DNA from: Candidatus Flexifilum breve | GTDB lineage: Bacteria > Chloroflexota > Anaerolineae > Aggregatilineales > Phototrophicaceae | Assembly (NCBI GenBank): GCA_016717205.1 | Contig: JADKGC010000001.1 | Location: 682,001-746,000 of the forward strand | Reading direction: 5' to 3' | Length of the DNA stretch: 64,000 bases | Shown here: positions 47,855-56,905 of the stretch, one piece after another | How positions within the stretch are numbered: the stretch's first letter is position 1 | How the letters are laid out: every line of letters begins with the position of its first letter | Made by a program: the position numbers and the translations under genes | Notes under the pieces: model-generated | The model's input: only the letters and a program-made list of their open reading frames with translations | The model's database searches: none | Told to the model about the DNA's origin: nothing

Positions 47855-48914
47855 CGAAGTCATCGCCGCTATTGGGCAGATCGGCGACTTCACGCCCACC
47901 TACGCGGGCACACGCTGCCTGAATCAACGACATCAGCGGGCGGGACAATGCGCATCCTGCGCCGCCGTCTGCCCCACACACGCAATCACCTTGACGCCAA
48001 TACCCGTGATCGATGGTAACGCCTGCCTCTCCTGTGGCGCGTGCAGCGCCGCGTGTCCCGTTGGCGCTCTGCAAGGCGTGCGCACCCTCGCGGAGATCTG
48101 GCACGATGCCCGCTCAGCTATGGACTCTGAGGGCCACCTCGCTTTGAGCTGCCGCGCTGTCACCAGCAGTCCTGCCGCCACTGTACGCATCCCATGTGCC
48201 TGTGGACTACCCTCCGAACTCTATGTAGCGCTCGGAATGAACGGCGTCCGCAAGGTGTTGTTGTACACCGCGAGCTGTGCGAGCTGTGCGCTGGTCGGCG
48301 GACTGGTGCGCGCAGAGGAGTCGTTCCGAGATGCCCAGCAACTGCTCGAACCCCTGGGAATCGAATTGGAGATGGTGCGGACTGACGAGCCACCGCCGCC
48401 GTTACCGCAGCGCCCACCGCAACATTCGGGCGTCACACGGCGCGGCTTTTTCAGCGCCCTGCTCAAGCCACAGACTCTGCGTGTGCCAGAGCAAACCGAT
48501 CTGGTGGACAGTCTCATCGCCCAGGGAGTGAATACCCGGCGCGCCTTGTTGATCAATGCGCTGCAACGAGCGCAGATCGAATCGTCTACCAGCGTCCCAA
48601 CCTATGCAGGTCACTGGGGCGCGCTGATTGCGTCTGACGCATGTATTGGCTGCCAGATGTGCCCGCAGTTCTGCCCGACCGCAGCGCTCGCCTCAAATGT
48701 GGATGCCGAGGGACGGGTGACGCTCTGGTTTGATGCGGCCCGCTGTACAGCGTGTGGCTTATGTGTCCGCGCCTGTTTCAAACACGCACTCGCCTTAACA
48801 GAGTCCGTCCAGCTCAACCAGCTCGCGAATAGTGAATACAGAGCCCTCTGGAATGGACGCCCGCCCAACAATCCCTTGAAGAGTCCTCAGGCGTTCAAAC
48901 AGTCAAGGAAGTGA
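47838..48914 (+). CDS. Fe-S cluster protein with two ferredoxin modules
   Basis: A 358-residue protein with two [4Fe-4S] pairs at its ends: CASCAAVCP...CLSCGACSAACPVGAL (about residues 37-75) and CIGCQMCPQFCP...CTACGLCVRACFKHAL (about 270-310). The middle part has CRAV, CACGLPS and ASCASCALV, Cys-rich patches reminiscent of reductase or MvhD-like modules, and TRRGFFSALL, a twin-Arg-like sequence that lies internally. Likely an electron carrier or redox sensor linked to the reductase and its two-component system. Its ATG overlaps the regulator gene. No exact family assigned. Confidence 0.75.
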   Translation: MTPVINEVIAAIGQIGDFTPTYAGTRCLNQRHQRAGQCASCAAVCPTHAITLTPIPVIDGNACLSCGACSAACPVGALQGVRTLAEIWHDARSAMDSEGHLALSCRAVTSSPAATVRIPCACGLPSELYVALGMNGVRKVLLYTASCASCALVGGLVRAEESFRDAQQLLEPLGIELEMVRTDEPPPPLPQRPPQHSGVTRRGFFSALLKPQTLRVPEQTDLVDSLIAQGVNTRRALLINALQRAQIESSTSVPTYAGHWGALIASDACIGCQMCPQFCPTAALASNVDAEGRVTLWFDAARCTACGLCVRACFKHALALTESVQLNQLANSEYRALWNGRPPNNPLKSPQAFKQSRK

Positions 48915-48962
48915 CTAATAGCTCTTGGTGCTGCTGTTTCTCAGCGCCGTGTGCTTCAAGGA

Positions 48963-49070
48963 TTATGTAAGCAATTCTGACTGACCTTGCAGCAACATCG
49001 GCCGCTGAGCTGTCCGACCGAGAAAGACATCGGCCGGGGTCAGTCCAACTCGGTGCTGCAAGGTTTATGG
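48963..49070 (-). pseudogene. IS3-like transposase C-terminal remnant
   Basis: Reverse-strand peptide HRVGLTPADVFLGRTAQRPM followed by LLQGQSELLT and a stop at 48963-48965. LTPADVFLGR is the usual end of IS3/IS481-type transposase OrfB. No upstream catalytic sequence remains. Another trace of IS activity in the gap between the Fe-S gene and the type A remnant. Confidence 0.5.
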
Positions 49071-49123
49071 AACATCAACGTTTCCGTCGCCATGCGCGTC
49101 CCTCTGCTCAGTCGTCGATCCCG

Positions 49124-49547
49124 TAGCCCCAAAAACTCCCTCTTGCCGTGAAATGCCCCGCGATAGACGAACATCTCGCTGATAAGATTTCTGCTGCTTG
49201 CCGGATTACTCGTGGGAGTGTGCTGTGCGTTGGTTCCTCATCGCTCACTCTTTCTCGCTGCTGCTCGAACTTGTTCTGCTTCGTCGCCAGTCTGGCCAAA
49301 CTAAAGACCGCCAGAATCTCCTGCTGCGACGGCAACTGGAGATCGTCCAACGTACGGTGGACAAACCATTGCGCGTTTCCCACGCCGAGAAGTTCACCCT
49401 CGCATTGCTCACCATCCGTTTGAAACGCATCACTGGGCAGAACGCCAAAGAACTGCGCGACGTGATCCGCATCTTCCAGCCCGAAACCGTCCTCAAATGG
49501 TATCGTGAATTGGTTCGCCGGACCTGTGCCTTTTTCACCGTGCCCAC
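49124..49547 (+). mobile_element. IS type A remnant, second copy
   Basis: Left end gtagccccaaaaactccctc matches that at 37420. A transposase N-terminus (from about 49198: VRWFLIAHSFSLLLELVLLR, RQLEIVQRTVDKPLRVSHAE) continues VLKWYRELVRRTCAFFTVPT and breaks off exactly where IS type B begins (49548). So a type B element has jumped into a type A element. Confidence 0.75.
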
Positions 49548-50814
49548 TGTGGGGGCTACTTGAGCTATCTGGGCTAGATTCAACTTCAAACGAAGCTAAA
49601 ATGAATCACTTCATGACCGACACCCCTGCAACAACGAGAATTCTCGATGCAACTTCAAGCTCTACGCTCAGCCATCTACCAAGCGCTCACTCGCCTTCTC
49701 ATCGCACTCGAGCGATCCGTCAAGCAATGCTTACAGCCTGTCAAACCCCATCTAATAGGCGGTGCCCTTGCAGACATCACGCGCAGCAAATCCGAGCTGA
49801 TCGCGGAAAACGCCTTTCTACGCCAACAACTGATTGTGCTTCAACGTCAAACCAAGCGTCCCGTCTTCACCTCACGCGACCGCACCCTCCTCGTCTTGCT
49901 GGCAAGTCGGTTTCGATGGTGGCGAGAGGCACTGATCATCGTCAAACCAGACACGCTGCTCGGTTGGCATCGCCAAGGCTTCCGCTTATTCTGGCGTCAC
50001 AGGTCCAAAGCCAGGAGGCCGCAACCACGTGTCCCTGAACACGTCATCGCGCTCATCCACTCCATGGCGCTCGACAATCGTTTGTGGGGTTCAAAACGCA
50101 TTCGCGACGAACTGCGGAAACTGGGCTAGCGGCTCACGAAACGCACCGTCGCCAAATACATGCGCCAGATTCGCCCTACTCCACCGCCTCGAACCCCCGG
50201 TCAGACGTGGGGCAGCTTTCTGAAGAATCACGCTTCTGACATCTGGGCGTGCGATTTTCTTCAGACCTATGACCTCTGGTTTCGGACTCTGTTTGTCTTC
50301 TTCATCATTGAACTCGATTCACGGCGCGTCGTCCATTTTGCCGTGACATCCCATCCATCCGACGTCTGGGTCGCGCAGCAATTGCGCGAAGCAACGCCTT
50401 TCGACACACGTCCTTGGTTCTTGATCCGCGATAACGACCGGAAATACGGTACCGAGTTTCAGCGTGCTACCAATGGAATTGAGGTCCTGCGCACTCCCAT
50501 TCGTGCTCCTAAAGCCAACGCCGTGTGTGAACGCTTTCTAGGGAGTGTGCGCCGCGAATGTTTGGATCACGTCATCATTTTCAATGAACGTCACTTGTAT
50601 CGTGTGATCAAGGAATACGTTGCCTATTTTAACGCTGCGCGACCTCATCAAGGCATCGCCGGAGAGGTGCCTATTCCATCGTTGAACTCAATTTCAGAGT
50701 CAGCACCAAGTACACAAATCACAGCGTTTCCCATACTCGGCGGTCTCCATCACGACTATCGACGGGCGGCGTGAAACGTAGCTTCTCCCTCAGATACGCG
50801 AAGTAACCCCCACA
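49548..50814 (+). mobile_element. Insertion sequence type B, copy 1
   Basis: Terminal inverted repeats TGTGGGGGCTACTT (49548-49561) and AAGTAACCCCCACA (50801-50814), about 1267 bp. It contains one transposase gene with an in-frame stop. No target-site duplication was found. A second copy with the same termini is at 59143-60410. Confidence 0.85.
49647..50774 (+). pseudogene. IS type B transposase with nonsense codon
   Basis: A single frame from ATG 49647 (MQLQALRSAIYQALTRLLIA) to the stop at 50774 encodes about 375 residues of an integrase-core (rve) transposase: DDE-type FLQTYDLWFRTLFVFFII, IRDNDRKYG and FLGSVRRECLDHVII, closing YFNAARPHQG. A TAG at 50127-50129 stands where copy 2 has TAT (Tyr), after LRKLG. 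Apart from this, the frame is whole. Either a recent point mutation or a read error. Confidence 0.85.
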
Positions 50815-50845
50815 GCGATGAGCATCAAGCGTGGAATGGTCAGTT

Positions 50846-52111
50846 TCATAGCCGTACTCCATGGCGGCGGGACGTAAAAACAATGAGTGCGATTTCCAGG
50901 ACCACGCTTATAGAGGTCGCAGTGGCGGAACCGACAATTCCGTAGACTGGGATAAGGAGAAAGTTGAGTAGGGCATTGCTGACGAAGGTCGCCAGCATAA
51001 TCAGGGTGTACGTTCCTGGCATTCCGGCCTGCAGCAGCAAGCCACGCATCGGGCTGTAGGCAGCCACCGCAACCTGAATCAGGGCGAGGAGGGCATAGGC
51101 AAGCCAGCTTTCGGTCAAGCCGTCATTTCCGGCAGCCAGCGCATAGACGAGCGGATAGGCTAGAATGCTGCCGACCCCGAGTAAAGCCAGCGCCGGAACA
51201 AAATAGCGGCGAATTTGGCGCGCGAGATCGGTGATGCGTTCCGGTTGAGCTTTGGCGAAATAATCGCCGATCAGCGGATCGACATTGTTGCGCACGGCGA
51301 ACGGAATCTGGGCGAACCCCTCGGCGAGAATCGCTGCAAAGCTATAGTAGCCAACAACCCGATCAGGTAGCAGTAGGCCAAGGATCAGGACGTCGGTACG
51401 TGTGTTCAATTCGATCAGACTGCCACTTAACATGCCGCGCACTCCATAAGAGAGATGAGCGCGAGTGTACTCGGCAAAATGCGCTGGCATGCGGATCGGT
51501 ACCACCCGGGTATACAGGTAAATGACCAACCAGAGGAAGAGTGCCAATTCGGCGAGGGTGAGTGAGGCAGCGAGTGTATTTGACGGGGCATCGAACGCAA
51601 TCAAGGCGATGAGAAAGGCCGGGATGAACACAAACCGCGCCGCGCGAAAGACCGCGTAGACGCGCATGCGCCGCAGTCCATTCAACGTGTTGATCAAGAC
51701 TTTGTTGGCGGCGTAGAAAATCAGTCCCGGCATGACGTAAGCGACACCAACCCCGACATCGGCGCTGCCTAGCAAGACACCGAGGCGATCTGCCACCAGC
51801 ACGCCCAAGCCGCACAAGGGAAGCGTGAGCGCAAAGACCAGAATTAAGGCGACCGTCGTCGTTTCGCTGGCGACGTCCAGATCAGACTGGACATACGACA
51901 CATGCTTCAGGACAGAAAACTGCACGCCACCGACGCCAATCTGCGAGAGGATGGTGTAGAAGGCGTAGATCTGATTGAAGACGCCCAGCGCTTCGACTCC
52001 GCGGAGGCTGACCACCAATCCGTTCACCAGCAGCCCGCCCAACGCTAAAAACGCTAAACTGCCCACATTCCACAGCACATCACCCGTAAACCGGCCGACC
52101 CGCCGTGGCAT
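50846..52111 (-). CDS. Polysaccharide flippase (Wzx/MATE-like)
   Basis: A 421-residue inner-membrane protein with about 12-14 membrane segments, starting GDVLWNVGSLAFLALGGLLV. It matches the polysaccharide-export flippase superfamily (Wzx/RfbX-like): an early glycine-rich helix, regular helix spacing and FVSNALLNFLLIPVYGIVGS near the end. It would flip lipid-linked sugars across the membrane for outer polysaccharide assembly. Last gene in the direction of transcription; its ATG overlaps the stop of the methyltransferase (52111). Confidence 0.88.
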   Translation of the reverse strand: MPRRVGRFTGDVLWNVGSLAFLALGGLLVNGLVVSLRGVEALGVFNQIYAFYTILSQIGVGGVQFSVLKHVSYVQSDLDVASETTTVALILVFALTLPLCGLGVLVADRLGVLLGSADVGVGVAYVMPGLIFYAANKVLINTLNGLRRMRVYAVFRAARFVFIPAFLIALIAFDAPSNTLAASLTLAELALFLWLVIYLYTRVVPIRMPAHFAEYTRAHLSYGVRGMLSGSLIELNTRTDVLILGLLLPDRVVGYYSFAAILAEGFAQIPFAVRNNVDPLIGDYFAKAQPERITDLARQIRRYFVPALALLGVGSILAYPLVYALAAGNDGLTESWLAYALLALIQVAVAAYSPMRGLLLQAGMPGTYTLIMLATFVSNALLNFLLIPVYGIVGSATATSISVVLEIALIVFTSRRHGVRL

Positions 52112-52872
52112 CAGCCCGAGGCCTTGCGCAGCAACCCGACTACCCAGGCGGACAGGAAGCGTCCCATGCCAATCTGATCGAGCGTGAACTCAATTCGCAT
52201 CAGCAGGGGCGCATACAACGGGATCAGGCGGGGTGGCACGCGCAGCACCATGGCCTCTTGTACCAGCAGATAGGCTAAACGCCCACCATAGAGTGCCTGT
52301 ACGAGTTCCAACCGTCCGCCCATCTGATCCACCACTCGATCAATATCGATAGACTGTTCATTTTCCTCGAAGTAGCGCGGGTCGGTGCGATACCATAAGC
52401 GGCGGAAGACATCCATGAACGAGCGGGCGTTTGGTTCGTAGGCGAGGATATGGCCACCGGGTTTGAGTACGCGCAGCATTTCCTCCAGCGCCGCCGGAAC
52501 GTTGGGCTGCAAATGATGGAGCGAATCGGTCACGATAAAGTCGAATGAGGCGGGCGCGAAACTTGTCTGCAAAATCGACTCGCAGCGCACATCATGATCC
52601 GGAAAGCGCTGTGCGTACAGCCGACACTGCTCATCAGAAATATCAACGCCGGCGACGGTTGCCCCTTTGTCAGCGAAATAGCCACTCCCCATGCCGCCAC
52701 CGCACATAGCGTCAAGCACGTGCTTGCCGTGCCAATCCATGCCCTTGAGCGCGCGCTCATACACCGCATAGCGATATTTGAGCGCGTAGGGGTTGGCGTA
52801 ATACGCGTCATACGTATCGGCGATCTGGTTGTAGTAAGCGCGTTGGTTGTGTTCGTCATGAGAGTAAGTCAT
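52111..52872 (-). CDS. Class I SAM-dependent methyltransferase
   Basis: A 253-residue cytoplasmic enzyme. SAM-binding signature VLDAMCGGGMGSGYFADKG and ADVDIS-like VAGVDISDEQCRL, with the acidic post-II residue in FIVTDSLHHL. The substrate is probably a sugar intermediate of the surrounding polysaccharide cluster or its lipid carrier. A hydrophobic stretch near the C-terminus (LIPLYAPLLMRIEFTL) hints at membrane contact. Start ATG 52872. It is separated from the amidotransferase stop by 8 bases. Confidence 0.9.
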   Translation of the reverse strand: MTYSHDEHNQRAYYNQIADTYDAYYANPYALKYRYAVYERALKGMDWHGKHVLDAMCGGGMGSGYFADKGATVAGVDISDEQCRLYAQRFPDHDVRCESILQTSFAPASFDFIVTDSLHHLQPNVPAALEEMLRVLKPGGHILAYEPNARSFMDVFRRLWYRTDPRYFEENEQSIDIDRVVDQMGGRLELVQALYGGRLAYLLVQEAMVLRVPPRLIPLYAPLLMRIEFTLDQIGMGRFLSAWVVGLLRKASG

Positions 52873-52880
52873 CGGGGCAC

Positions 52881-54908
52881 CTACGAGAAAGGATAACGTT
52901 TGGGCATGGCGTTGATCGTCCGGATTGCCGCTGTGAAGTCGAAACCGATGGTTTCGGCATACCAGCGCATCGACTCGTAGCGGGGTTGGTTGTCGCGGTG
53001 GGCGAGTTCGAACGCCGTCGCCCGGTCGAGCATGCCCTCGCGGATTTGGTTGCTCCGCAGTGTGTCATTCTCGCTGAAGCCGGCCGCTGTGTAGTAGATG
53101 TAATTGTAGAACGCGGCCGTACCATCGCCGATGCGCCAGGTCGACGGTGTGTCGGGCGACGTCTCCCAGTCATACTCGTTAAGTAGCGTCGCGTTCACCG
53201 TTGGTTCGTCCCACCGCAGATAGTCGTAGAGGATGTGGTAATCCTTCTGAATCATATAGTAGGACAGGAATGCGCTGAAGGAATCGACCAAAGAACGGTT
53301 GATATATGCCGGATTGGTCACGAACTGCCAGCCATAGTAACTCATCATTTTCAGGCGATCCTGAAGGGCCAGCGCATAGTGCTTTTCCTGCTTACGCCCG
53401 ACCTCATTTATCCCGCAGAACCCGACCTTGAAATCGGTGCGTTCCAAGGGGTTCATGCTGTAGAGCGTGATCCCAATGTTCATTTGTTTGCGCAGCAGGT
53501 TGGAGTAGTAAAAGAACTGCTTGTCGCCGGCCATGAACAACGGAATAGTCCCCAGTGTAGGCTGACGCAACCAAGCGAGCACATTCTTGCGTACATTCTC
53601 ACGTTTGGTTTTGATGTCCGCCGAAATCAAGATGTGTTCGATCCCTAATTGACCACACATCCGGCTGATATTTCGCCGGGCGAGATCGGTCACCATACCC
53701 CAGTCATAGGTATAAGCGACCGGCATCAGGCCAAGGACATTCTTGATGTAGTGAATGCCATATGAACTATCCCGACCGCCACTAAACGGAACGAGCACTT
53801 CAGGCCTGCCATTGGCCTTGCGGTGCGGCGCGACGAGGGCGCGCAGCGCGTCAACGCCCTTGAACGGGATCGGTTTATAGGTACGGCAGTAATTGCATAC
53901 CCCGTGCTCATCGAATTCGATGAAGGGAAAGGTTTCGGGCAAGATGCAGCGGGTACAGCGCCGCAGCTCTGTGACCGCGGCGTTCACGCGCGTGACAACA
54001 TCGTCGTTGGCTTCGTAGCGTGGGGTGAGTGACTTCTCAGGCGTCTGGCTCAGCGCGAAGCGTGTATCCGTCTGAATTACATCCTCGATGCGCCGGGCTG
54101 AGCGCAGCGGCAGTACTTCGGCGAATGGTATTTGGTTCGCGCCTAATGAGAAAGGCTGCGGTACAAGATCGTCGAAGCGCACGACGTAGCCGGTGCATGG
54201 TTGAATTTGCTGCACGGGCGCATTTTGGAAGACGCCGCTGGTCTGCGCGAGGAGTGCCTGCCGTAAAATGTATTCTTCCGATGCGAATAGCAGTTTGCTT
54301 TGGTCATTGGCAGCAGCAAAATACAGAGATCCATTCGTCGTCGCCAGCACAAGACCATCCCGGTCGTCCAACAACAAGGCGACTGAATTTGCACCGCGCG
54401 TCAACCGCATGGATTGGATGAGCGCCTCGGTCACTGACTTCCCCTGACGCAAGTGTTCCCGAATTAGCGCCAGCAGCACTTCGGTGTCAACTTCGTACTG
54501 CCGTATCAAGGTGGGATGCTGCAGCCAGAGCGCCTGATCGTTGACAATGATCCCGTTGTGAATACACACCAACCCATCCTTGATCACAGGTTGGTTATTG
54601 CTATGAAATTCCTTCTGACCATTCGTAACCATCCGGGCATGGCCCATCACCACTACCGGTTGGGTGGTATGGTGGTTGCGGCGTTCATAGGCTTCGATAA
54701 ACGCTTTGTATTGTGCAGAACGAAGCATATGTCGCGCGCGCTGCGGTCGCTTAAATACCTGAATCTGCGCATCATCGACCAACACTAGTCCAGCTGAATC
54801 TTTGCGCCGAAATTCAGACAGCGTAAACAGTGTCTTTACTAAGGTATGCAACTGGGTTATTTCAAAGGATGGGTCGGGTTTTGCGATCAAGCCGAAGATA
54901 CCGCACAA
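52881..54908 (-). CDS. Fused glutaminase/N-acetyl-sugar amidotransferase
   Basis: A 675-residue fusion. Start is a TTG at 54908, decided by AGAGGTGA before it and by the N-terminal CGIFGLIAK: class II glutamine amidotransferases need Cys directly after the removed Met. The GATase domain (about 1-260) is followed by a PP-loop domain of the N-acetyl-sugar amidotransferase (WbpG) family: CTRCILPETFPFIEFDEHGV, CNYC and VPFSGGRDSSYG. WbpG normally takes ammonia from a separate HisH-like partner; here the glutaminase is in the same chain. It would make an acetamidino sugar for the surface polysaccharide. No extension upstream is required; the earlier frame overlaps the previous gene. Confidence 0.9.
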   Translation of the reverse strand: MCGIFGLIAKPDPSFEITQLHTLVKTLFTLSEFRRKDSAGLVLVDDAQIQVFKRPQRARHMLRSAQYKAFIEAYERRNHHTTQPVVVMGHARMVTNGQKEFHSNNQPVIKDGLVCIHNGIIVNDQALWLQHPTLIRQYEVDTEVLLALIREHLRQGKSVTEALIQSMRLTRGANSVALLLDDRDGLVLATTNGSLYFAAANDQSKLLFASEEYILRQALLAQTSGVFQNAPVQQIQPCTGYVVRFDDLVPQPFSLGANQIPFAEVLPLRSARRIEDVIQTDTRFALSQTPEKSLTPRYEANDDVVTRVNAAVTELRRCTRCILPETFPFIEFDEHGVCNYCRTYKPIPFKGVDALRALVAPHRKANGRPEVLVPFSGGRDSSYGIHYIKNVLGLMPVAYTYDWGMVTDLARRNISRMCGQLGIEHILISADIKTKRENVRKNVLAWLRQPTLGTIPLFMAGDKQFFYYSNLLRKQMNIGITLYSMNPLERTDFKVGFCGINEVGRKQEKHYALALQDRLKMMSYYGWQFVTNPAYINRSLVDSFSAFLSYYMIQKDYHILYDYLRWDEPTVNATLLNEYDWETSPDTPSTWRIGDGTAAFYNYIYYTAAGFSENDTLRSNQIREGMLDRATAFELAHRDNQPRYESMRWYAETIGFDFTAAIRTINAMPKRYPFS

Positions 54909-54912
54909 AGAG

Positions 54913-55782
54913 TCACCTCTTTCGTATGACGACGTACTGAACATCGCCACTTGGGACGTAGATTGCCAGTGACGCCAGAAGTCGTATTTCAAACAGCCGC
55001 GGAATAAATGCCGGAAGCAGTGGGAAAACTCGCCGCAGTTTGTACAGGATAAAGCCAAGGTTTGCCCGTTTTCCCCGCGAAGACCAAGCGACAAGCTCGG
55101 CTTGGAGTTGGTTGACAAAGAGCTGGTGGATGCTCGCCTGACTGAAAAAACTGAGATGCTCCGGCGGTGTCAAAAATGCCCAGCGTTTGCCCATCAAGCG
55201 GGCTATGACGGTGTCAATGTTGGGAGTCGATAACAACAACAGGCCGCCGGGTTTGAGAGCGCAGAGCAGGTGGTCGGCGACCATGCGGGGATTCCAGATA
55301 TGCTCAATGACATCCCACAGGCAGATCGCGTCGAAGTAGGCATTGGGCAAGTCAAGGGTTTCCAGCGGGCTGACCCAAATCTGCTGGGCGATGTCGGGGT
55401 TCTTGGCGCGAGCGAGGTTGACCCCGGCTGGCGCGAGATCGAAACCCTGCACTTTGTAGTACGGTTTGGCTTCGTACAAGAAGCTTCCATCGCCGCACCC
55501 TGCTTCCAGAACCTGTCCGCCGCCGCTGACATACTGGCGCAATAGCCCTAAACGGCGCTGATTTTCAGCCCTGAGCGTCGCTTGGTCCTGATACTTGGAA
55601 TGACCAAAGTAGGCTTCCCGGTAAATGGCCTCGAGTTCCGTCGCACTCGGCGCATTGGTTACTTGGACAAATCCACAGTTCGAACAGCGGTGTAAGTTAT
55701 GGCCACGCACATTCAGCAAATGCGGTAAGGTGTTTCCGCCGCAAATTCGACAACTAGGATCACTTTGGGCTGAGCTAATCAT
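54913..55782 (-). CDS. Class I methyltransferase with zinc-ribbon N-terminus
   Basis: A 289-residue enzyme: an N-terminal Cys4 motif (CRICGG...CSNCGF) like a zinc ribbon, then the SAM domain VLEAGCGDGSFLYEA, FDAICLWDVIEHI and LLSTPNID. The layout is that of the 'methyltransferase, zinc-binding' sugar C- or O-methylases of polysaccharide clusters. The ATG at 55782 (MISSAQSD) is taken since it overlaps the glycosyltransferase stop by 8 bases; the ATG at 55824 is also in frame. Confidence 0.88.
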   Translation of the reverse strand: MISSAQSDPSCRICGGNTLPHLLNVRGHNLHRCSNCGFVQVTNAPSATELEAIYREAYFGHSKYQDQATLRAENQRRLGLLRQYVSGGGQVLEAGCGDGSFLYEAKPYYKVQGFDLAPAGVNLARAKNPDIAQQIWVSPLETLDLPNAYFDAICLWDVIEHIWNPRMVADHLLCALKPGGLLLLSTPNIDTVIARLMGKRWAFLTPPEHLSFFSQASIHQLFVNQLQAELVAWSSRGKRANLGFILYKLRRVFPLLPAFIPRLFEIRLLASLAIYVPSGDVQYVVIRKR

Positions 55783-56671
55783 ACTTGTCGAACCGTTCGC
55801 GTCGCTGTGCGCTGATCTGATCATTGAGGAGACCGAAGAAGAATGATTGGACGCCCAGGATGATCAGCAGCGCTCCAAATACGGGGAACCCTTGGCGAAC
55901 AGAAAATGCTTCAAACAGCCCGTAGATTGTACCAACAAGTATCAGAACTGAGCCGATTCCGCCAAAGAATTGTAGTGGTTTGAACAGCAAGACAATGCGT
56001 AGCACGATCATCATTGTGCGGAAACCATCGCGGAGAGGCTTCACCGTACTCGTACCGATCCGTTCACGCACAGAGATGGGAATCTCGCAGCCGATGTGAT
56101 GGCGTTCAATCATAATGAGGGTTGTCATCGTAGATGCTCCGAACCCATCGGGCAGTAGGTGCAGGTAGCGTAAGATCAGGTCGCGCCGGAAACCCCGCAG
56201 CCCTGAATTGAAGTCCTTGACCGGTTGTCCGGCTGCAAACCGAACGATGAGGCGTAAAATTCGTTTTCCTAACCGGCGTGATTGCTCTTCATAGCCGTTG
56301 CTGTCCCGGTAACCGATGCAGTAATCCAGATTATCACTGATGAGCGCTTGGGCAATGGCAGCAAGATCTTGTGGTCGATGCTGTCCATCGGCATCATACC
56401 AGATAACGTACTGACCTTTCGAGCGCCGCATTCCCGTGATTAAAGCGCCGTTGTACCCTCGATTTGCAGCATGATTGATCAAGTGAACGTGGGCATATTG
56501 AGCGACGAGATCAGCAGTGTTGTCGGTCGAGGCGTCGTTGACAACTATAATCTCGGCATCTCGAAGAAAATCATTCGAGCACAATTCATCGAGAGTTTTA
56601 CAAATCCCTTTTTCCTCATTAAATGCCGGTATCACTATGCTTATAGGAGGATGGTTAGAAGAAAGTGTCAT
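55775..56671 (-). CDS. Family 2 glycosyltransferase (DPM1-like)
   Basis: A 298-residue membrane-bound glycosyltransferase. GT-2 signature ISIVIPAFNEEKGI, nucleotide-sugar site VVNDASTDNT, DxD-type YDADGQH and QSRRLGKR. Two membrane helices near the C-terminus (FGGIGSVLILVGTIYGLF; FPVFGALLIILGVQSF) fit dolichol- or undecaprenyl-phosphate mannose synthases. The ATG at 56671 is used; a TTG at 56680 is in frame. The intergenic stretch to the following membrane protein gene is A/T-rich, with no promoter assigned. Confidence 0.93.
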   Translation of the reverse strand: MTLSSNHPPISIVIPAFNEEKGICKTLDELCSNDFLRDAEIIVVNDASTDNTADLVAQYAHVHLINHAANRGYNGALITGMRRSKGQYVIWYDADGQHRPQDLAAIAQALISDNLDYCIGYRDSNGYEEQSRRLGKRILRLIVRFAAGQPVKDFNSGLRGFRRDLILRYLHLLPDGFGASTMTTLIMIERHHIGCEIPISVRERIGTSTVKPLRDGFRTMMIVLRIVLLFKPLQFFGGIGSVLILVGTIYGLFEAFSVRQGFPVFGALLIILGVQSFFFGLLNDQISAQRRERFDKYD

Positions 56672-56905
56672 GGTTTTCAAATTCTGAAGTTAACTCAGAG
56701 AGATTATATATGGGTTTGACCTCACCCCAAATTAAGATTTTGAAGTCTATAATACTAGCAGTAGATGCTAAAAAATGTCAGACGTATTCAAGACACACGT
56801 ACAAGGACAGTATTGTGGTGGAGAGCTTAATGCCCCAACTACTTGTACTAAGACCATGAGAAATGCAGTGATTGGCATGATCTGATTCGAACAACCGAGG
56901 GCCGA
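56672..56905. other. A/T-rich intergenic stretch
   Basis: 234 bases without a gene signal, lower in GC than the neighbours. It lies between two reverse-strand genes. I see no clear promoter or hairpin. Lower GC and codon bias in the following membrane protein hint at foreign origin. Confidence 0.4.

Noticed and set aside
56884..56900. tRNA-like gattcgaa sequence
   Set aside because: No acceptor stem or anticodon arm could be formed around it; no tRNA seen in the window.
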